A stretch of 64,000 nt of DNA from Malurus cyaneus samueli (lineage: Eukaryota; Chordata; Aves; Passeriformes; Maluridae), in contig CM019219.1 of assembly GCA_009741485.1 (NCBI GenBank), positions 2,579,998 through 2,643,997 of the forward strand, written 5' to 3'. A model generated the notes under the pieces. That model worked only from the letters and a program-made list of their open reading frames with translations, was not told where the DNA came from and searched no databases. Both the position numbers and the translations under genes were made by a program. Numbering within the stretch: position 1 is the first letter of the stretch; each line of letters starts with the position of its first letter. This document shows positions 36,621 through 50,550 of this stretch, piece after piece.

Positions 36621-38458
36621 TAAGGATTCTGGATATTTTCATTCTGTGTCTCAAAAGCCTTTCCCTTACCTATTAATCGAGACTTATCCTTTTTATGAGC
36701 AAATCTAGGATTAAACACAGACAGCTCAATTAAAAACCAGAAAACAAACCAGGTGAGAGTGAAATTCCAACAGAGCAGGTCCAGTTGCCACTACTGGTTC
36801 AGCAGGATGGTGAAAGAATATCAGGGATACTTTAAAGCCATTAGTGGAGACTTTGGATGGTAACTGAGGAAGATAAGGAACACAAAAGTCTGGAATTAAA
36901 GTGGGGAATGGACATCATGAAAATTTGGAAGAGAATGGGTTTTTATTTTAATTCAGGCCTGGCCTGATCCGTAAATTCTTATTACTTTTATGTGACTTAA
37001 TATATTTTAGAAGTGTGTCTGTAACAAATCTGTGCCTTCTCTCAGCCTTCATCACAAACAGGCAGTTTCAATAACTGCATAAAAAGTAGCTTTCAATCTT
37101 ACTCCTAATTTACTCTTGCAGAAAGCCATCTAGCAGGGTACCTCATAATGCTTTACCTTATTTACAAATGCAATGAGGAGAACAGAAAAATAAATCATTT
37201 TCAAAACAGATTACTTTTCTGGAAGGACAATTATTTGATTGCTTTTATTCCTAACTTTGAAAGAAAATAATTTAGTAATTACAGCTTGAGCAATTATTGT
37301 TTACTTGTATCAGGGCTCACAAAAGCTGCTGTGCCTGCCTTTCTTGTGCGTTTTGTGAAAAAGATGGGTAGAAACAGAATAAAATAATTGCAACAGAACA
37401 TTGCCTGGGATCACTGTCTCCCTCCCACTGCACAAAGAGATGCTGGAGCAAAGCTGAGACATTCATTGAGCAGCAGGAGGTCATTAGCTTGTTGTCAGTC
37501 CTCTCTCCACTGACAGCTTGACGTGGCTGTCTGGTAGGTAAGCTGCATTACAAACAGGCTTTTTGTAACACACATTTCTGCTTTCATATCAAAAATATGT
37601 TTGCTGTCTCCCAAATAATCCTTGCCACCCTGAGAAATCACAGATTTTGTGATTCGGGGACGTGTTGAATCAGTTTTCCAACCACATCTCAGCTGCATCT
37701 GAGTTTCTCTTGCCCAAGCCCTTTGAGAAAAGTTTTAGCTTCAAAAGCTTCATTTTCTATGATACAGCCATGTCTGGAGCTGCCCATGTCCAGGCACAGC
37801 TGTAAATTTACAGGGCTTTAACACCAAAGGACAATTTAGAGCATATCTTGGGTTTGTGTGCAGCTGAAATTGCTTAAATATTACAGCAACTTAGATCTTC
37901 TGTAGAGGTCAGAGTGAGGATTGAATCTCAGAAATCCAGGAGGATATCTACCTGAGGAGTAAAGGATTGCTGCCATAAGCCAGCCAGATCCATGTGTAAT
38001 CATTTGTCTGTACATCTCATTACTGGCCCAACACCACAGCAGCAGAGATGCTGAGCTGCTGACTTAGCTTTGCCTGATGCAATTCAGCTTAATCAATAAA
38101 ACCCATTTTACAAAATTATGCAAAATGTCGAGCTCCTGCTGAAGTAATTGGAAATTGGTGAAGCTGCTCGGTCTCAGGAAGGTCACATTCCTTCACTGGA
38201 GGTGGAACCTTTGAAATCCTTGGCCAACAGGGATTCATGTCCTTTCCTTGCTGGCCGTGGCTTTCACATAGCCCAGATTGTCCAAGACTTCCTGTGGTTC
38301 ATCCCTCTGCCAAGTCAACTTCTACAGTCAAGGGGCCTGGACAGACACCCAAGGGCCAGGGAAAAAGTCCAGTTTTGGCCCTTTGCCCACAAGGCATATT
38401 TCATTGGTATAGAAAGATCACATAACTTTTTTTATTAGGAATATTTATCACACAGCTG
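36621..38458. other. Intergenic DNA, nothing recognised
   Basis: This is AT-rich non-repetitive sequence. I see no exon, RNA gene or transposable element in it. Confidence 0.6.
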
Positions 38459-38597
38459 ATCACAGAATCACAGAATCACAAGTTGGTTTGGATTGAAAGA
38501 GACCTCAAAGATCATTTGTTCCACCCCCCAGTCATGGGCAGGGACACTTTCACTGGACCAGGTTGCTCTGAGCCCTGTCCAACCTGCTGTAGATGAG
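38459..38597 (-). mobile_element. CR1 LINE, truncated 3' fragment
   Basis: 'cacagaatcacagaatcaca' with a duplicated tail octamer is followed by 'ggtttggattgaaagagacc', 'gtcatgggcagggacacttt' and 'gctctgagccctgtccaacc'. It is a minus-strand CR1 3' end with two tail repeats preserved. Confidence 0.93.
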
Positions 38598-39865
38598 AGT
38601 CCAGGCTATTCATGTCAGAAGCAGAAGGCTGTTCAGATGAATGGGGCTGATCACTTGCTTTAAATTAGGGAATTTATTTCTCAAATGGAGCCCAAACCTG
38701 CTTGGATTAGAGCTTTCTGACCACTCTGCTGAAGAAACAGGAGTTCTGCCATTTCATTTTGTTGCTGTTTCTCTTATCTTGCCATCCTGCCTTTGAATTT
38801 TCACTCTCTTATTCCAAGCACACATCTTGCCTGATTTGCTTAATCTTCGAGAGTTTTCACAGTGTCCTCAGGCACTCAGGGAAGAGGCCAAGTGAGCTGG
38901 GCTTTCCTCAGAGCCCACGGATCCAAAGCTGAACCATGTTCATTTCTTGGCTGTCTTCCTCTCACATCAGAGAATATTCCAAATAAGGCCTCACTGCTGC
39001 TGCTCAGAATCAAAATAGCTTCATCTTATTTAGGTTTGATAACCCCTGGAGAAAAGTCCCTTGGACTTTGGCTTCCCCTTAGAGCTGTTGACTGCCTTGG
39101 CATATGGTCCTGTTAGATCTCCTCAGTTAAACACTGTTACATCACAGTTCTGTCAGCTGTCAGTATTTTAATGTTTTTCTTGGAACTTTTGCTTCCTGTC
39201 CTAGACCTTCTGCTTCTAGATCAAGTGATTAAGTTAGACTCTGAGGTTTTATTTTTAAAGCAGATTTCTAATCCTCAAAGCAGCACAGAAAAGCAAAAAA
39301 TATCGACTAAATATAAATAAAGGGTTCAGAAACTAAAAGTAAAGACCAAAACAAACAACAAATATTGGTTCCTAAAACTCATTATTTAAAAATAGAATTC
39401 AAGTGTCTTGGAACAAAACAAACCAGCTGGTGAAGTTTTTTCCTGAAGTTTCTGACTGCCAGTTCCAGAGTGCAGAAGGCATTTCCTTTTGTGCCAGTGC
39501 TGGATCAATATCCCAGCTCAGTACAGAGGAGTGAGTAGATTTGCTCTCACCAAGAGTTCACTGCAGCTGAGTCCTCACATCTAATACCAATCACAGTCTT
39601 CCTAAAACACACCAGGAAAAATAAGGAATATTAGCACCTGTGTTCTGGGTGACATTTTGGGTGGATATGCACTGTTTAGCTGATTTTCCTCATCTAGCAG
39701 AATACCTTCACATTCCTTTACTTTCCACACTACCTGGCATTGCAGTTGGATGCATGGCTGCAGCAGCCCAGTCCAGAGGTGACTACAGAGCTGTGGCTAC
39801 AATATTTTTTGGTAGGTATTTTCAGCAGGTTTACAGAGTTTTGGTGTTAAATGCATATCAGACAA
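38598..39865. other. Intergenic DNA, nothing recognised
   Basis: Non-coding, AT-rich sequence between two CR1 copies. No gene or RNA was recognised. Confidence 0.6.
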
Positions 39866-40110
39866 CGCCACAGCATCACAAAGGAGCAGGCTGGAAGGGA
39901 CCTCAAGGATCCTCTGACCCAGCTGTTCTTGGCCAAAGCACAGTCTAGACAGGATCTGCTGACATCAGGGCCTTGTAGCACTGACTCTGAATCCTCCAAG
40001 GATGAAGATGCCACGGCTTCTCTGAGCCCTGTTCCAGGGTCTCACTGACACTGATTATCCTTTTCCTGATAAGCAGTCTAAGCTTGCACTAATTGTCTCC
40101 AAAATATGCA
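39866..40110 (-). mobile_element. CR1 LINE fragment, older subfamily
   Basis: 'ggagcaggctggaagggacc', 'caaggatcctctgacccagc', 'aatcctccaaggatgaagat' and 'gccctgttccagggtctcac' match the reverse complement of an older CR1 3' region. The tail is eroded. Confidence 0.85.
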
Positions 40111-43100
40111 CAATCTGCCTCCTTTCAAACCCAAATGAAGTTTAATCAAGTTGTTTTTTCTTGAGAGATAATGGGACTAGAGAGCATGAAGTCCCAAGTT
40201 TAGTGAGACAGTGTGAGTGTTAAGAGATTATGAATTAGGAACACAAGCCATTAACTAGAACACCAAGAACAGTTTTGGCTTCTGTGTCTTCCAGCCTAAT
40301 ACTGGAAGGGCCATGACAAAAATAGTTTAATTGATATTTCCCATCCAACTTTATAGCCAGAGCCAGTTAAAAGCCTCTACTTTACTGTTTCAATTTTCAA
40401 ACTTCTAAAATACTTAATTCTATAAAGAGGTAATGAAAGTAATGAAAACTAAGTAATGAAACCTTGGCAGAAAAAGAGAAATGTTATTTAAAGCAAAAAT
40501 TAAAACTATCACAGGATTTGGGGCTTTTGTAATTTATCCAGAAACTCTGGAACTTGCTTTCCAGAGCTCTGTGGGAATTGCTGAAGTCTCTGTTGACCAA
40601 TCCAGGGAGCAAGGGTAGTTCAGAGAGGGATTCTGAAGTGATGGGGATACCCCAGAGATACCCTCCATCAGCTCCAGGACATCTCCTGGTCATCCTGGCA
40701 AACTGGCAGCACTTTAATTGTACCTCCAAAATTTGCTGAAAGTCCTGAGCTTGTGCATGCAAGCCAGCTTTTACCACAGCATCTGCATTTTTGGAAACTG
40801 TCCCAGCCAGCAATATTTCCCATCTAAAAGGAGGTGTTTCACTTCTCATCCAGCATCCACCTCTCCAAGAGCCAGCTGCCTGCGAGCTGCTCTGAGCTGT
40901 CTTGTCAACTAAAAGGGAGAAGAAAGCAACACCTGCAGCTTGAACACATCTCAGAGCATCTCACTGCACCTGAACTAGGCTAAACAAGTTACCTCCCAGG
41001 CACACTGACCCCTCTGGGGAATGCAAACACTCTGGTTCAGACTCCACTCACATTACAAAGACCTAATTTAGTCCTGATGTTTTGAGGTGCACATGCAAGC
41101 TGCTTTTACAAGGTCACCCCCAGCAGAGGCAGGGAATTTTTTGTTATTAGTGTGAAGACCTTGAGTTTTGAAAAATGCTCTTGGCTTTCATCATCATCTG
41201 CATGCTGGTTTTTTCCATCTTCCTTGCATTAAATGGTCAGTAGAAGAGGCTGTAATTTATGCAGCACTCCCAACAGTTATCTCAGGGGTTCTGTGTAATG
41301 AACCACCTTCAGTTTAGATGCTCTTTTAAAATAAATAGCCTCAAAAACACTGTGCAGTTTTAAAGCTGAAAAGACAGGGGACTTTACCTGTGATGGAGGG
41401 GAACCTGCATTTGGTGGCAAATTAAAGCATTTGGCCACAAAAATTATGACTGAGAGGACACAAAGAAAAAATGGTGAAACAATGTTAAAGCACGGTGTTT
41501 TGCTGTTTAGACACATTTTCTCTCTCTCACTGTATAGAAAATATTTAAAAGGTGAGTCCTGGCCCTGTTTGTCCTCCAGTATTAATACCAAGTGCTTAGA
41601 CAGGAAAATGATGCAGGTCTGCCAGTCACTAATTGCCTTTCCTTATTCTCCCCATTTCCTTGGGTACTCTGTTTTTCTCCATGGCTGTGACAACCCTTCC
41701 CACGCCAGAAGAAATATTTAGCTCCCATCTTCCTGCGGAGTAGCAATTTCCCTATTTCCATAACTCAAGCATTCCCCACCGAGCAGCTGCAGTGTCTGCT
41801 TGAACTGTGGAGTATTTATTTTGTGGAGGTTTTTCTGAGTCCTGATCAAATTAGTTTGAGGGAAAGATACCTACAACGTTCTAAAGAACAGCTGTTCCTG
41901 ACAAATCAACCCCAGGAAACATTTTGTCTGTTTATCCTATGAATTGGCAGAACATGGGCTGCTGTATCCTGAAATGTTCTATCATCTCCCATTAAATAAA
42001 TATGGAACTGAACAGTTCCTAGCTACAGATCACAAATGGAAGTGGGAGGAAAGTAAACATCCAGTTCAGCTTTCACCTCAGTGCGTTGCTGGTTCCAGCT
42101 CACCTGAAGTTTCTCAGTAATATCCGTAGGAAAATAGGCAAGTACCTCGTGGGGATTTTCTTTTACTGGACATTAATTTCTCTGAAGTGCTCACATCCTT
42201 CTTGTCTAAACTTATACATTCTAGATGGATAAAGACATCTATAGAAAATGGAATTATTTTCCAACCTCTGCCTGGCCAGGGGCCAAAGGAAGCTATGTGA
42301 TGTTCAATCTTACATTCATACAGCGTAGTGTGAAGAAGAAATGTGCAGGGGAACTTTAAGGGGCTCAATCAGCCACTCCTCAGGCTATTTTTCAATGCTG
42401 TAACATGGAAATCATTCCCTTCAGTTAAAAAAAAATATTAATATATGTATATATGTTTTATTTTGTCCCTGTGACAGCCTCGGGGGTTGTGAGTTTGGGG
42501 TTCAGATGCTTTTTTCATGTAGAATTCCTAATGATTTCTAATGGCAGCAGGGATTCCTGAGTCTGCATCCACGATTTTCACTGCAGGCAGGGCAGCAAGG
42601 ACGAGCCCTATGCTGTCAATCTGGTAATGAACAGTAATGACAGACTCTAAGCTGTCATAAGAGGATATGACCAAGCCTTGTTTGGGAATGGAGAACTCAG
42701 CCACGTCTGGTGACAGCCGGGATGACCTGAGGGGAGGGATCTGCCCACAACAAAGAGCTTGTTGCCCACTCACAAGCAAAACTGACCCCTCCACATGATG
42801 TTCCCAGCTCCTCCCCCTCTCCAGCATCCCTTCTCTCTCCTGTTCCACACCAGGTGGTCAAATCTGGATTAATTTTTTTTTGTCCTAAACACGATGTTAA
42901 TTCTGTGCTCTCACTAGACCACAGCTTGCTGTGGGGGGAGGGAGAATTTTAATCCTGCTGAGATTTCCCACCCTTACAGATTCCCACACGGAATTGGAGC
43001 TTCCCACAGCAAGCATTGGAGCTCCTACAGGACGGGGAGGCAGAGGTGATGTACAACATTTGAAGTAGGAGCTTTCCTGCCCTGGGACCAGGTTGAGCAC

Positions 43101-46100
43101 CTTCCCTGAGCAGCAGGGCAAGCAGCATCCCCATTTCTGTTCAGGAAGTCACACTAAATTACAGAGCTATTGCCTTCCTCATTTAAGCAGGCAGTTAATC
43201 CCAATGCTATTAAAATTTCAACATTTCCAGCTCCCCTCAGGAGCACTGACTAGCTCTTCATGGAGCAAGCTCACACCACGCTGCTTCTTCTGTGGGGACA
43301 CTGGTCAAGAGACAAATGCTGCATGGTCACTATAAATTTATATTTTACTGCCCTCATTCCCCAGGAGAGAGGCCAGAGCAGCCTGGGACAGGATCTGTGC
43401 TCCTGCTCCCTCCTGTGACAAAGAAGGTGCCACAGGAGGGCATGAGGAAAGTGAGTCATTCCTGTGATCATTAATTAATTAGTGTCCTGCTGCTCCTCCA
43501 GGCAACCAAACAGATTACACAGGGCAGAATTGACATAAACAAGTAGAAAACTCCGCTTCTAAAAGAACTTAGGAAGGTGTTCAGTCCCAAAGCTGCCAGA
43601 GCTCTGAACAGTGATCCAGTCTGCTCTATTTCCAGGGTGCTCCTGGGTGCTTGGATCCTTTCTCCCTAATGAAGGTGGGGTTCCCAGATTAAAGGATGCA
43701 CAGGAATTACTCTCCCTGATGAGATAAACGCTTCTGTCTCCAAGCTGGATGGGTGAAGCTTTAGGATCTGACTAAACCACAGCCAAGGTCACTGCTTGCC
43801 CATGTGCTCCAGGGTAATCACTGCCTTGTCATCTCCAGGTTTCCAAGGAGCCGACCTTCACATCCAGAGATCTGAGGGAATAAGGACAGCACCATTCCCA
43901 TGGGCAGGACCCTCCAAATTTGCAGAGAACACCTGGAACAGGGCACACAGGAGCCCCTGCTCTGTCCCACCTCCCTGTGCTCGGGAACTTTTAAAACTGT
44001 TGTGAACAGACACAGGTGCACTTTGCAAGAAAGCCACTAAGAAAAGCCAAATTTCATCTGGATTTGTGCACTTCCTTTTCTCCTAGTATTCCTTGCCTTG
44101 GATAGCAAAAGCATCCTGTCAGAATGTGGCCTTCCCTGGTGTTCCCTCTGCACCCCATCCTCGAGCCACCCCAGAGGAAAAACTCACCAGAATTACTTAA
44201 ATATTTAAAAAAATCTTAAAATAAAACCTTCCAGTCCATCTGTTCAGAGAAAAGCTGTGTGAGGGTCCCTGCTGCCTGCCCTCCCAGTCTCTCCCAGCTT
44301 TCTGTGCTGGTGGGAGAGGCAGAGCAGAGCCACTGAATGATGCTCCCCAGAGCATGGGCTGCCTGCCAAGGAGCTCTGCCAGGTGCTTGCTGCTTAAATT
44401 GCTTAATATATTGTATTAAACAAAGATGGATATCAGAACCGTGGGCTCCAGCCCTGTCTTAGGGTGTGAGCTTGTCCAGAGCACGCAGCATCCCACCCCA
44501 GCCGTGCCGGGATCCATCCTGTCTCCTGAGGCAGATCCTGCTGCCCCACATTTCTCATTTTCCACCTTTCCCCAATGGCCGGAGGTGTTGGGTTCAGAGA
44601 GTCACTGCTCCTCAACTGACCCTCTGCAAAGGCTGGCTGTGCTTTTCACCGACCTCAGCAGGAAAACAGGCAGGGCAACCCTCTGATCTCCAGCTTCCTG
44701 ATGATGGAAAAGACCTCAAACCTCAGAGAAGGGTGCATAACCCCCAAACTCACCTTACTGAGGCTGCAGGAGGTTGAGTCACTTTGGGACTGATGGCTAA
44801 AGCCACAAACTTTGCTGTTAGTCCCCATAAAGGTGAGGTCTGTCACACTTCCAAGCGCTTCGGGCTTGGGTCCAAACTCTAATGGCTTCATTGTTGTCGG
44901 GTTACAATGGACTGTGATAAAATCTCCAGCTCCACAGAGCATTTCCTGGCAGGGATTCAGAGCAGCCAGCACACCTCGATTCCCTGAGCTGCAGCAGCAT
45001 CCCAGGCACAGCCATCAAATTCCTACAGCATTTCCAGCATCCTGCTTGGAATGGCAAGGATGCAAAATCTGTTCATTAATAACTTGTCCTGGGCCTCTGA
45101 GTGAAGGATGATGTGCTGTACTTGGTAAGTAAAGTGTATGAGGTCTCACAGCTACACTGGTTTATTAATTCGCCTCGTTAATCTAATTTCCTACACTCTT
45201 TTGGGAAAGATTAAATGAATCATATGTAGGCATGAAAAACCAGCTCAAAGGGAAGAAACGTGGAGGTCTGGCACAAAAAAAAAAGTCAAAATTCATTAAA
45301 AAAAATATTGGATCAGTGTCTGTGGTGACCAGAAGCTAAAATAACAAATATTTGTTATGAGGAGGAAAATTCCCCTCTCCTCTCTCTGTACAGGTGGGAA
45401 ACCCCATGGAAACCCCACACAGGATTAAAAATGAGCAGAATTTAAAGAGCTGGGAACCACAGATTGCTGAGGGGGTTCTGTGGTACTCTCACATTTGTGC
45501 CTCTGTCCTTTTGTTTTTCCAAGTACAGATATGGCTTTGCAAGGAAAAAAAAAAACAAAATTACAACATGTGAAAAGCAAAATGCTCAAACAAACCTTGT
45601 GGTAGGTCACCACAACCCTGGTAAGTCAGATGTGAGATAAACTTCCTTTGTTTACCCCATCAGTTATGTGTGTGATCAAGGCCACATTGTATTTTCATAT
45701 TTTCTGGAAGCCAAACTGGGGGAAAACTGTGCTTTTGGATTTTCAGTAATAAAAATTTTCCTAAGTCACATATTTTAGCAGAAATTCTCTGAAGTAAGCT
45801 GGCAGCTGTTCGCTGATGGAGAGCTTAAAGACAGGTTCCAAGTCCAATTTACCTGGTTTAAAGGTGATTGAGACACTTGACAGAGTGATGGATTTCAGGG
45901 TTTAACCCTTAACCACACAGAGGCACCGGGAAGATCTGGAGCAGGGCAGGGTTTTAGGGATTCTCCCAACCAGGGGTTAATCTTTGTGTAAACGGGAATT
46001 TACAAAAACCCCATGCAAAACATGAGAGAATAAATTTATAAGCTGAGCCTCCCTATTTTCTTCCACAAACAGACTCCCTTTCAGCAGTTGTTATGTTTAG

Positions 46101-48400
46101 CTGTTTTGCATGACTGAATTTCCATTCCCTAACGGCACATGATGTCCCAGCTTGGAACTGCCACCAGTTTGAGACTTTAAAAGGACTGCTCTCTCCTGGA
46201 CTTCAGAGATTTCAAATTAAAGCTTGTCAGATAACTCCCACCCCGGTCCAAGTGACAGATCAGTAGTTTCTCTGCCTTTGCTCCAATGCAAACCCTTGGA
46301 ACAATTCTCTGAAAAGCACCAGGTCCTGGACTGTCCCCACAGAATACAATTAAAAGGGTCAAGATCTGGTCACAGCTTCAGGATTTAATAATCCTTTCAT
46401 CATTATGGCATTTTTAAAGTTGTGAACTGTTCAGTTCACCTTGTTTTCAGAAAGTTTCCAGCTGAGTATCTGCCTCATCTAAATGAAGAATCACTCTCAT
46501 TTCTCACTCAGATGTCTCAGAGGACATGGACCACCTCAGCTTCTGAAGGTCTAGTACCTGAAAATATTTGAAGGGGACCTTTCTGAGACAGATCCTTTAT
46601 CATCTGTCTGTGGGTGGGGTGGAGCTTCCACCAGACCCCATATTCCAAAGCAGATTATAGGGGATTGAATGCTCAGTTGACCAGAGCAGAGGGGACAGAA
46701 GGGGACAATAAATACTCCATAAACCAGTCCCCTGGCAGCCTGAGTGAGCCAGCACAGGCCATGTGGCTTCCAGATCAGTGTCCAGCCCTGCCACTGCTCC
46801 ATGTGGTGTCCGTGTCACCTGCCATCACGTCCCCAAAGCCTTCCAATCACCCCAGCATCCTTCTCCTTCACTCTCCCTTAGCTGCCCGTTTTCTCCCCCT
46901 AGGTTTAAACCACATTTGTTTCCTGGAACATTTTAAAGGCTTTTGCTTTGCAGAGATGAGTGGGTTTTTTCCTTGCATAAGCCAGAAGCCTTTTGAGGGT
47001 CTGGCTGTGCCGGGCAGGAATGTGTTTATTCCCAGGTGGAACTGATGGGATCCACCATCCCCTGCCTCATGCTCGGTGTTTCTGTGCAACCTGGGATCTG
47101 CTTGGCTCTCCCACCCGCCTGTGAGGGATTTTAGGGTTTTCTTCTGGTTCCCTGCTGAAGCAGCCGTGGGCTGGACTTCTGATCTGCCCAGTGAGGGGTA
47201 GGCATGGTGCAAGGACTGTTCAGGGGGCTGCATGTGGAATTTGGGGTCAGAGAGATTGATAAAGGGTCTCAGGGAGATGCCTGGGAACATCTAACACTGC
47301 TGAGATCCCCCAAAAGGAGGTGAGCACCAGCTGCCAAATTCAAATCCTTGTCCCATAGCAGCAACCCAATGATGAGTTTTAGGGTAATTCATTTTTCTCT
47401 CTGTCCTACCCATGTAAAGTGATATATAGTTCACTTACAGAGATCTCAAACTGGAGAATTTCAACACTTCAGCAGAAGATGCAGCCCTAAGTTTGCCTCT
47501 CCCAAACACCCAGCGGTGGTCAGAAGGATCATTTCCCTGCACATCATCGCGCTCTGGCAGCAGTGCATCCCACTGCATCCACTCCTCCCTCTCCCTCTGC
47601 AATTATCAGGCCTTTTCCAAAGACATTTACCAGCTCTTTCCCCGTTCAAAATCCTAAAATAATTGTCAGGAGCTATTTAAAGCCCTTCACAGCCCGGCGC
47701 ACCGCGGGTACAAACAAAACCCTTCTGGGTGAGCCCAGCCCGGCTGTTTATGACAGGACACAAAAAGCTCGGTCACATTGCCCCGGGAAGCTCAGGGATT
47801 CCTGCTCATCAAGAACATGCCCGGAGCTGTGCGTGGCCAAACCCATGGATCGTGAACCTGCACTGTAAAAATCTGCCCTGGTCAGTGCAGAGCAGGTTTG
47901 GGTAATGCTTGGTCACCCTGGCAGCGTTTCCAGCTCGACTGGTGAAAATTCTTCACACAGAGCACAAGGGGAAGGTGCATCCCACAGCAGCCTGCAGGAA
48001 AAAAAAAACACAGCAGGGCTGCTCTGGGCAGCTGGGCAGCAGCACCAGGCTTGGGATCGGGAAAACAAAGGTGTGGAAAACAGGCAAGTGGTGTGAGTGA
48101 GCCACGGAGGAATCCAGCTCTGATATCCAGCGCTTCACACCCGAATTTAACAGTGAAACAGGTTGCAAAAAGTTTTCAGATTGGAAGTGGAGTTGTAAAC
48201 ATAGGGAGCTTCTTGCCACAAGTAGTCTACGGGGGCACAAATGTCAGCAAACAGTGTTCCAAGTGGCTGTAAGGTCATTCCTATAAATAAATCATCCTGG
48301 CCCTAAGGAGCCCTACAGAGCTTCCTGGGAAATATGCATCCTGGCAAATTGGAGCTGAAAGAGGAGACAGGTAATGAGTGCTCCTTTCAATGCTGCAGGA
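40111..48400. other. Intergenic DNA, nothing recognised as a gene
   Basis: The sequence is mostly unique and becomes GC-richer from about 42.5 kb. I find no CR1 copy here and no convincing exon. Short AT simple sequence occurs at 42427-42462. Homeodomain-like AT-rich words at 43470-43482 and 45163-45235 hint at regulatory DNA, but this is weak. Confidence 0.55.
42427..42462. repeat. AT-rich simple sequence
   Basis: An A-run is followed by imperfect alternating TA/TG. It is low complexity. Confidence 0.6.
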
Positions 48401-48439
48401 ACGGAGAGTTTGAACAGGACCAACAATAGCTCCTCCAGT

Positions 48440-48490
48440 TTTTCATCTCTCTGATGAATAATGCAGGATTATTAATGAATAATCCCATGA
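48440..48490. promoter_or_regulatory. Palindromic K50-homeodomain-type site, possible enhancer core
   Basis: At 48466-48485 the 8-bp arms GGATTATT and AATAATCC form a perfect inverted repeat around a 4-bp spacer. Each arm carries GGATTA/TAATCC, the known preference of OTX, CRX, PITX and GSC homeodomains. The flanks hold further ATGAATAAT words. Binding is an inference. Confidence 0.35.
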
Positions 48491-50159
48491 GGGGATGGGC
48501 AGAGTGTTCCAACAAACTGACACCGAACACCAGCGGGGCCAGGGTCACCTGTGCATCCACAGGATGAAAGCAGGGACAGACCCCCTCAACAGGAGCTGTG
48601 TTTGCACACTCAGGAGTGCTGGGGTGGATAATTCCTGGCTCTAACTGCTGTCACAGAGTGCACACCTGCAGCCTGACCTGGATCCTGACACAGGATCCTT
48701 ACGTAGACCCTTACACAGGCAATGAGGAGAAAGGAGAAAGGGCACGAAATTACTGAGCAGTCTGTGTGCGTGGCTGAAGGACCAGCAAAGAGGCAGCTGC
48801 TTCTTTTTTCCATGTCTGGGAATTTATCTGCAGAAGTGGCCATGCTGCAGACACACGTGGCAAGTTACACGGGACAGATCCCCAGGGCTGCGTGGGCTGG
48901 GGGTGGCTGCATGGCACACCGAGAGTAAAAACCATCCCTGCAAAGGGAAATAAGGCATGTAGGCAATCATCTGATTATATGTTGTAATATTTATGCAGCA
49001 CAGAGCTCACCATGAGCTCCTCTGCAGGCAGAAGTTGCAGTGCTGAGGAGGGAAGGCATCGGGGCTGGTGCAGGCACTGTGAGCTTTGTTTTGACTTCCG
49101 TGGCCATTACACTAAAACTGCCCGCTGTTCTTGCAGGAAGTAATTGGATTTCAAAAGAATAAAGCATAATTATTTTTTAAAGTACTATTACGCCATCCTT
49201 ATCCTAAAGCTTCTGCTGACCTCCAGCAGCACAGATCAGATCTGTGTAACACCCTTTAACCTCAACCCGCTTTAAAATATTAATCCTCATGCATGGCACA
49301 GCATTATTATCCCTTTCCTGAGGCTGGGGAACACTTGGCAGGGAAGTGGGATGAGCTGCTGGTGCTTCAGCAAGCAAGGGGAAAGCAGGATGGAAGAAAG
49401 GATGTGCTGGGCAGAACAACGGGTTGGGGCAGCTCCAGAGGGGTGGCACCACCCCAGGGCATGGGAAGCTCAGAAAACCCATTGCAAGACTGAAATAATA
49501 TCTACCCTGTTTGGGGAAAAGTAGTACCTGTGTTAAAATATTCCTGTGGTATAATTATCTGTGCCGTTTTTGGAGTTAATGTTAAAAAATAGCTGCACTG
49601 GGATGCAAAACAACCTCTGGTTTTAATTGTTTTGCTTTGGAAAATAGAAGGGATGGAGAAGGTTTCCAAGTGAGAGAGAGCTGCACAAAGAGAGAGAACA
49701 TGTGCTTCATGCTTTTTCATAAAAGATGAAAACTGTTGATTAACTGAAAGTATGGCAGGAAGGGTTCACTGCGAACTGAAAATTATTTTCTCTCAGAACA
49801 GATTAAATAGAGAATTTATGATCAATAGCAGTTTAGATTCTATAATGAGCTCAGCTGAAAACGGGTGGCAGACACATTCCCATCCTACAGGAGCGGGAGA
49901 TGGATGAACCAACCTCCTCCCTGCCTTCCCACGTCTTCTCAAACTCTGCAACCCAGAGATGTTGCCAGTAGCAACAAAGAGCATTTCACCTGTTTGGAGC
50001 TCTCCCCCCTTTCCTTGAGCTGCTCCCCAGGCCCTGCTCCTGCTGCCCGTGCTCACCAAAGGCTCTGGACCTCTCTCTGCCCCTGCTCTGCCTCCAGATC
50101 TGTGCCTGGAGCTCCTGCAGGGCTGGCATGGACCTGGACAAGGTCAGGGCACGGCATTT
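48491..50159. other. Intergenic DNA, nothing recognised
   Basis: Non-coding sequence of intermediate GC. No repeat, exon or RNA gene was recognised. Confidence 0.6.
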
Positions 50160-50550
50160 CATGGAATCACAGAGGGTTTGGGCTGGAAGGGACCTTCAAA
50201 ACCAGCTCATTCCAACCCCCTGCCATGGGCAGGGACACCTCCCACTGTCCCAGGCTGCTCCCAGCCCCAATGTCCAGCCTGGCCTTGGGCACTCAAAGGG
50301 ATCCAGGGGCAGCCACAGCTTCTCTGGGCACCCTGTGCCAGGGCTCCCCACCCTACAGGGAACAATTCCTGCCCAATATCCCACCTAACCCTCAGTGTGA
50401 AGCCATTCCTCATTGTCCTGTCCCTCCATCCCTTGTCCCCAGTCCCTCTGCAGCTCTCCTGGAGCTCTTCCAGGTACTGAAAGGGGTCCCAAGCTCTCCC
50501 CAGAGAGGTCTCCCACTCTCTCCAGGCTGAACACCCCAGCATGTCCCAAT
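50160..50550 (-). mobile_element. CR1 LINE, about 390-bp 3' fragment
   Basis: This is the longest well-preserved CR1 copy in the window. It holds the tail 'aatcacagagggtttgggct', 'ggaagggaccttcaaaacca', 'agccacagcttctctgggca', 'ccattcctcattgtcctgtc' and, at its 5' side, 'agagaggtctcccactctct' with 'ccaggctgaacacccc'. The last is the upstream 'ggggtgttcagcctgg' signature of CR1. Open frames of 100-220 codons overlapping it are element-derived shadows. Confidence 0.95.

Noticed and set aside
46614..47290. Overlapping open frames of about 140 codons on both strands
   Set aside because: Frames open on both strands with no domain point to chance in a GC-moderate region.
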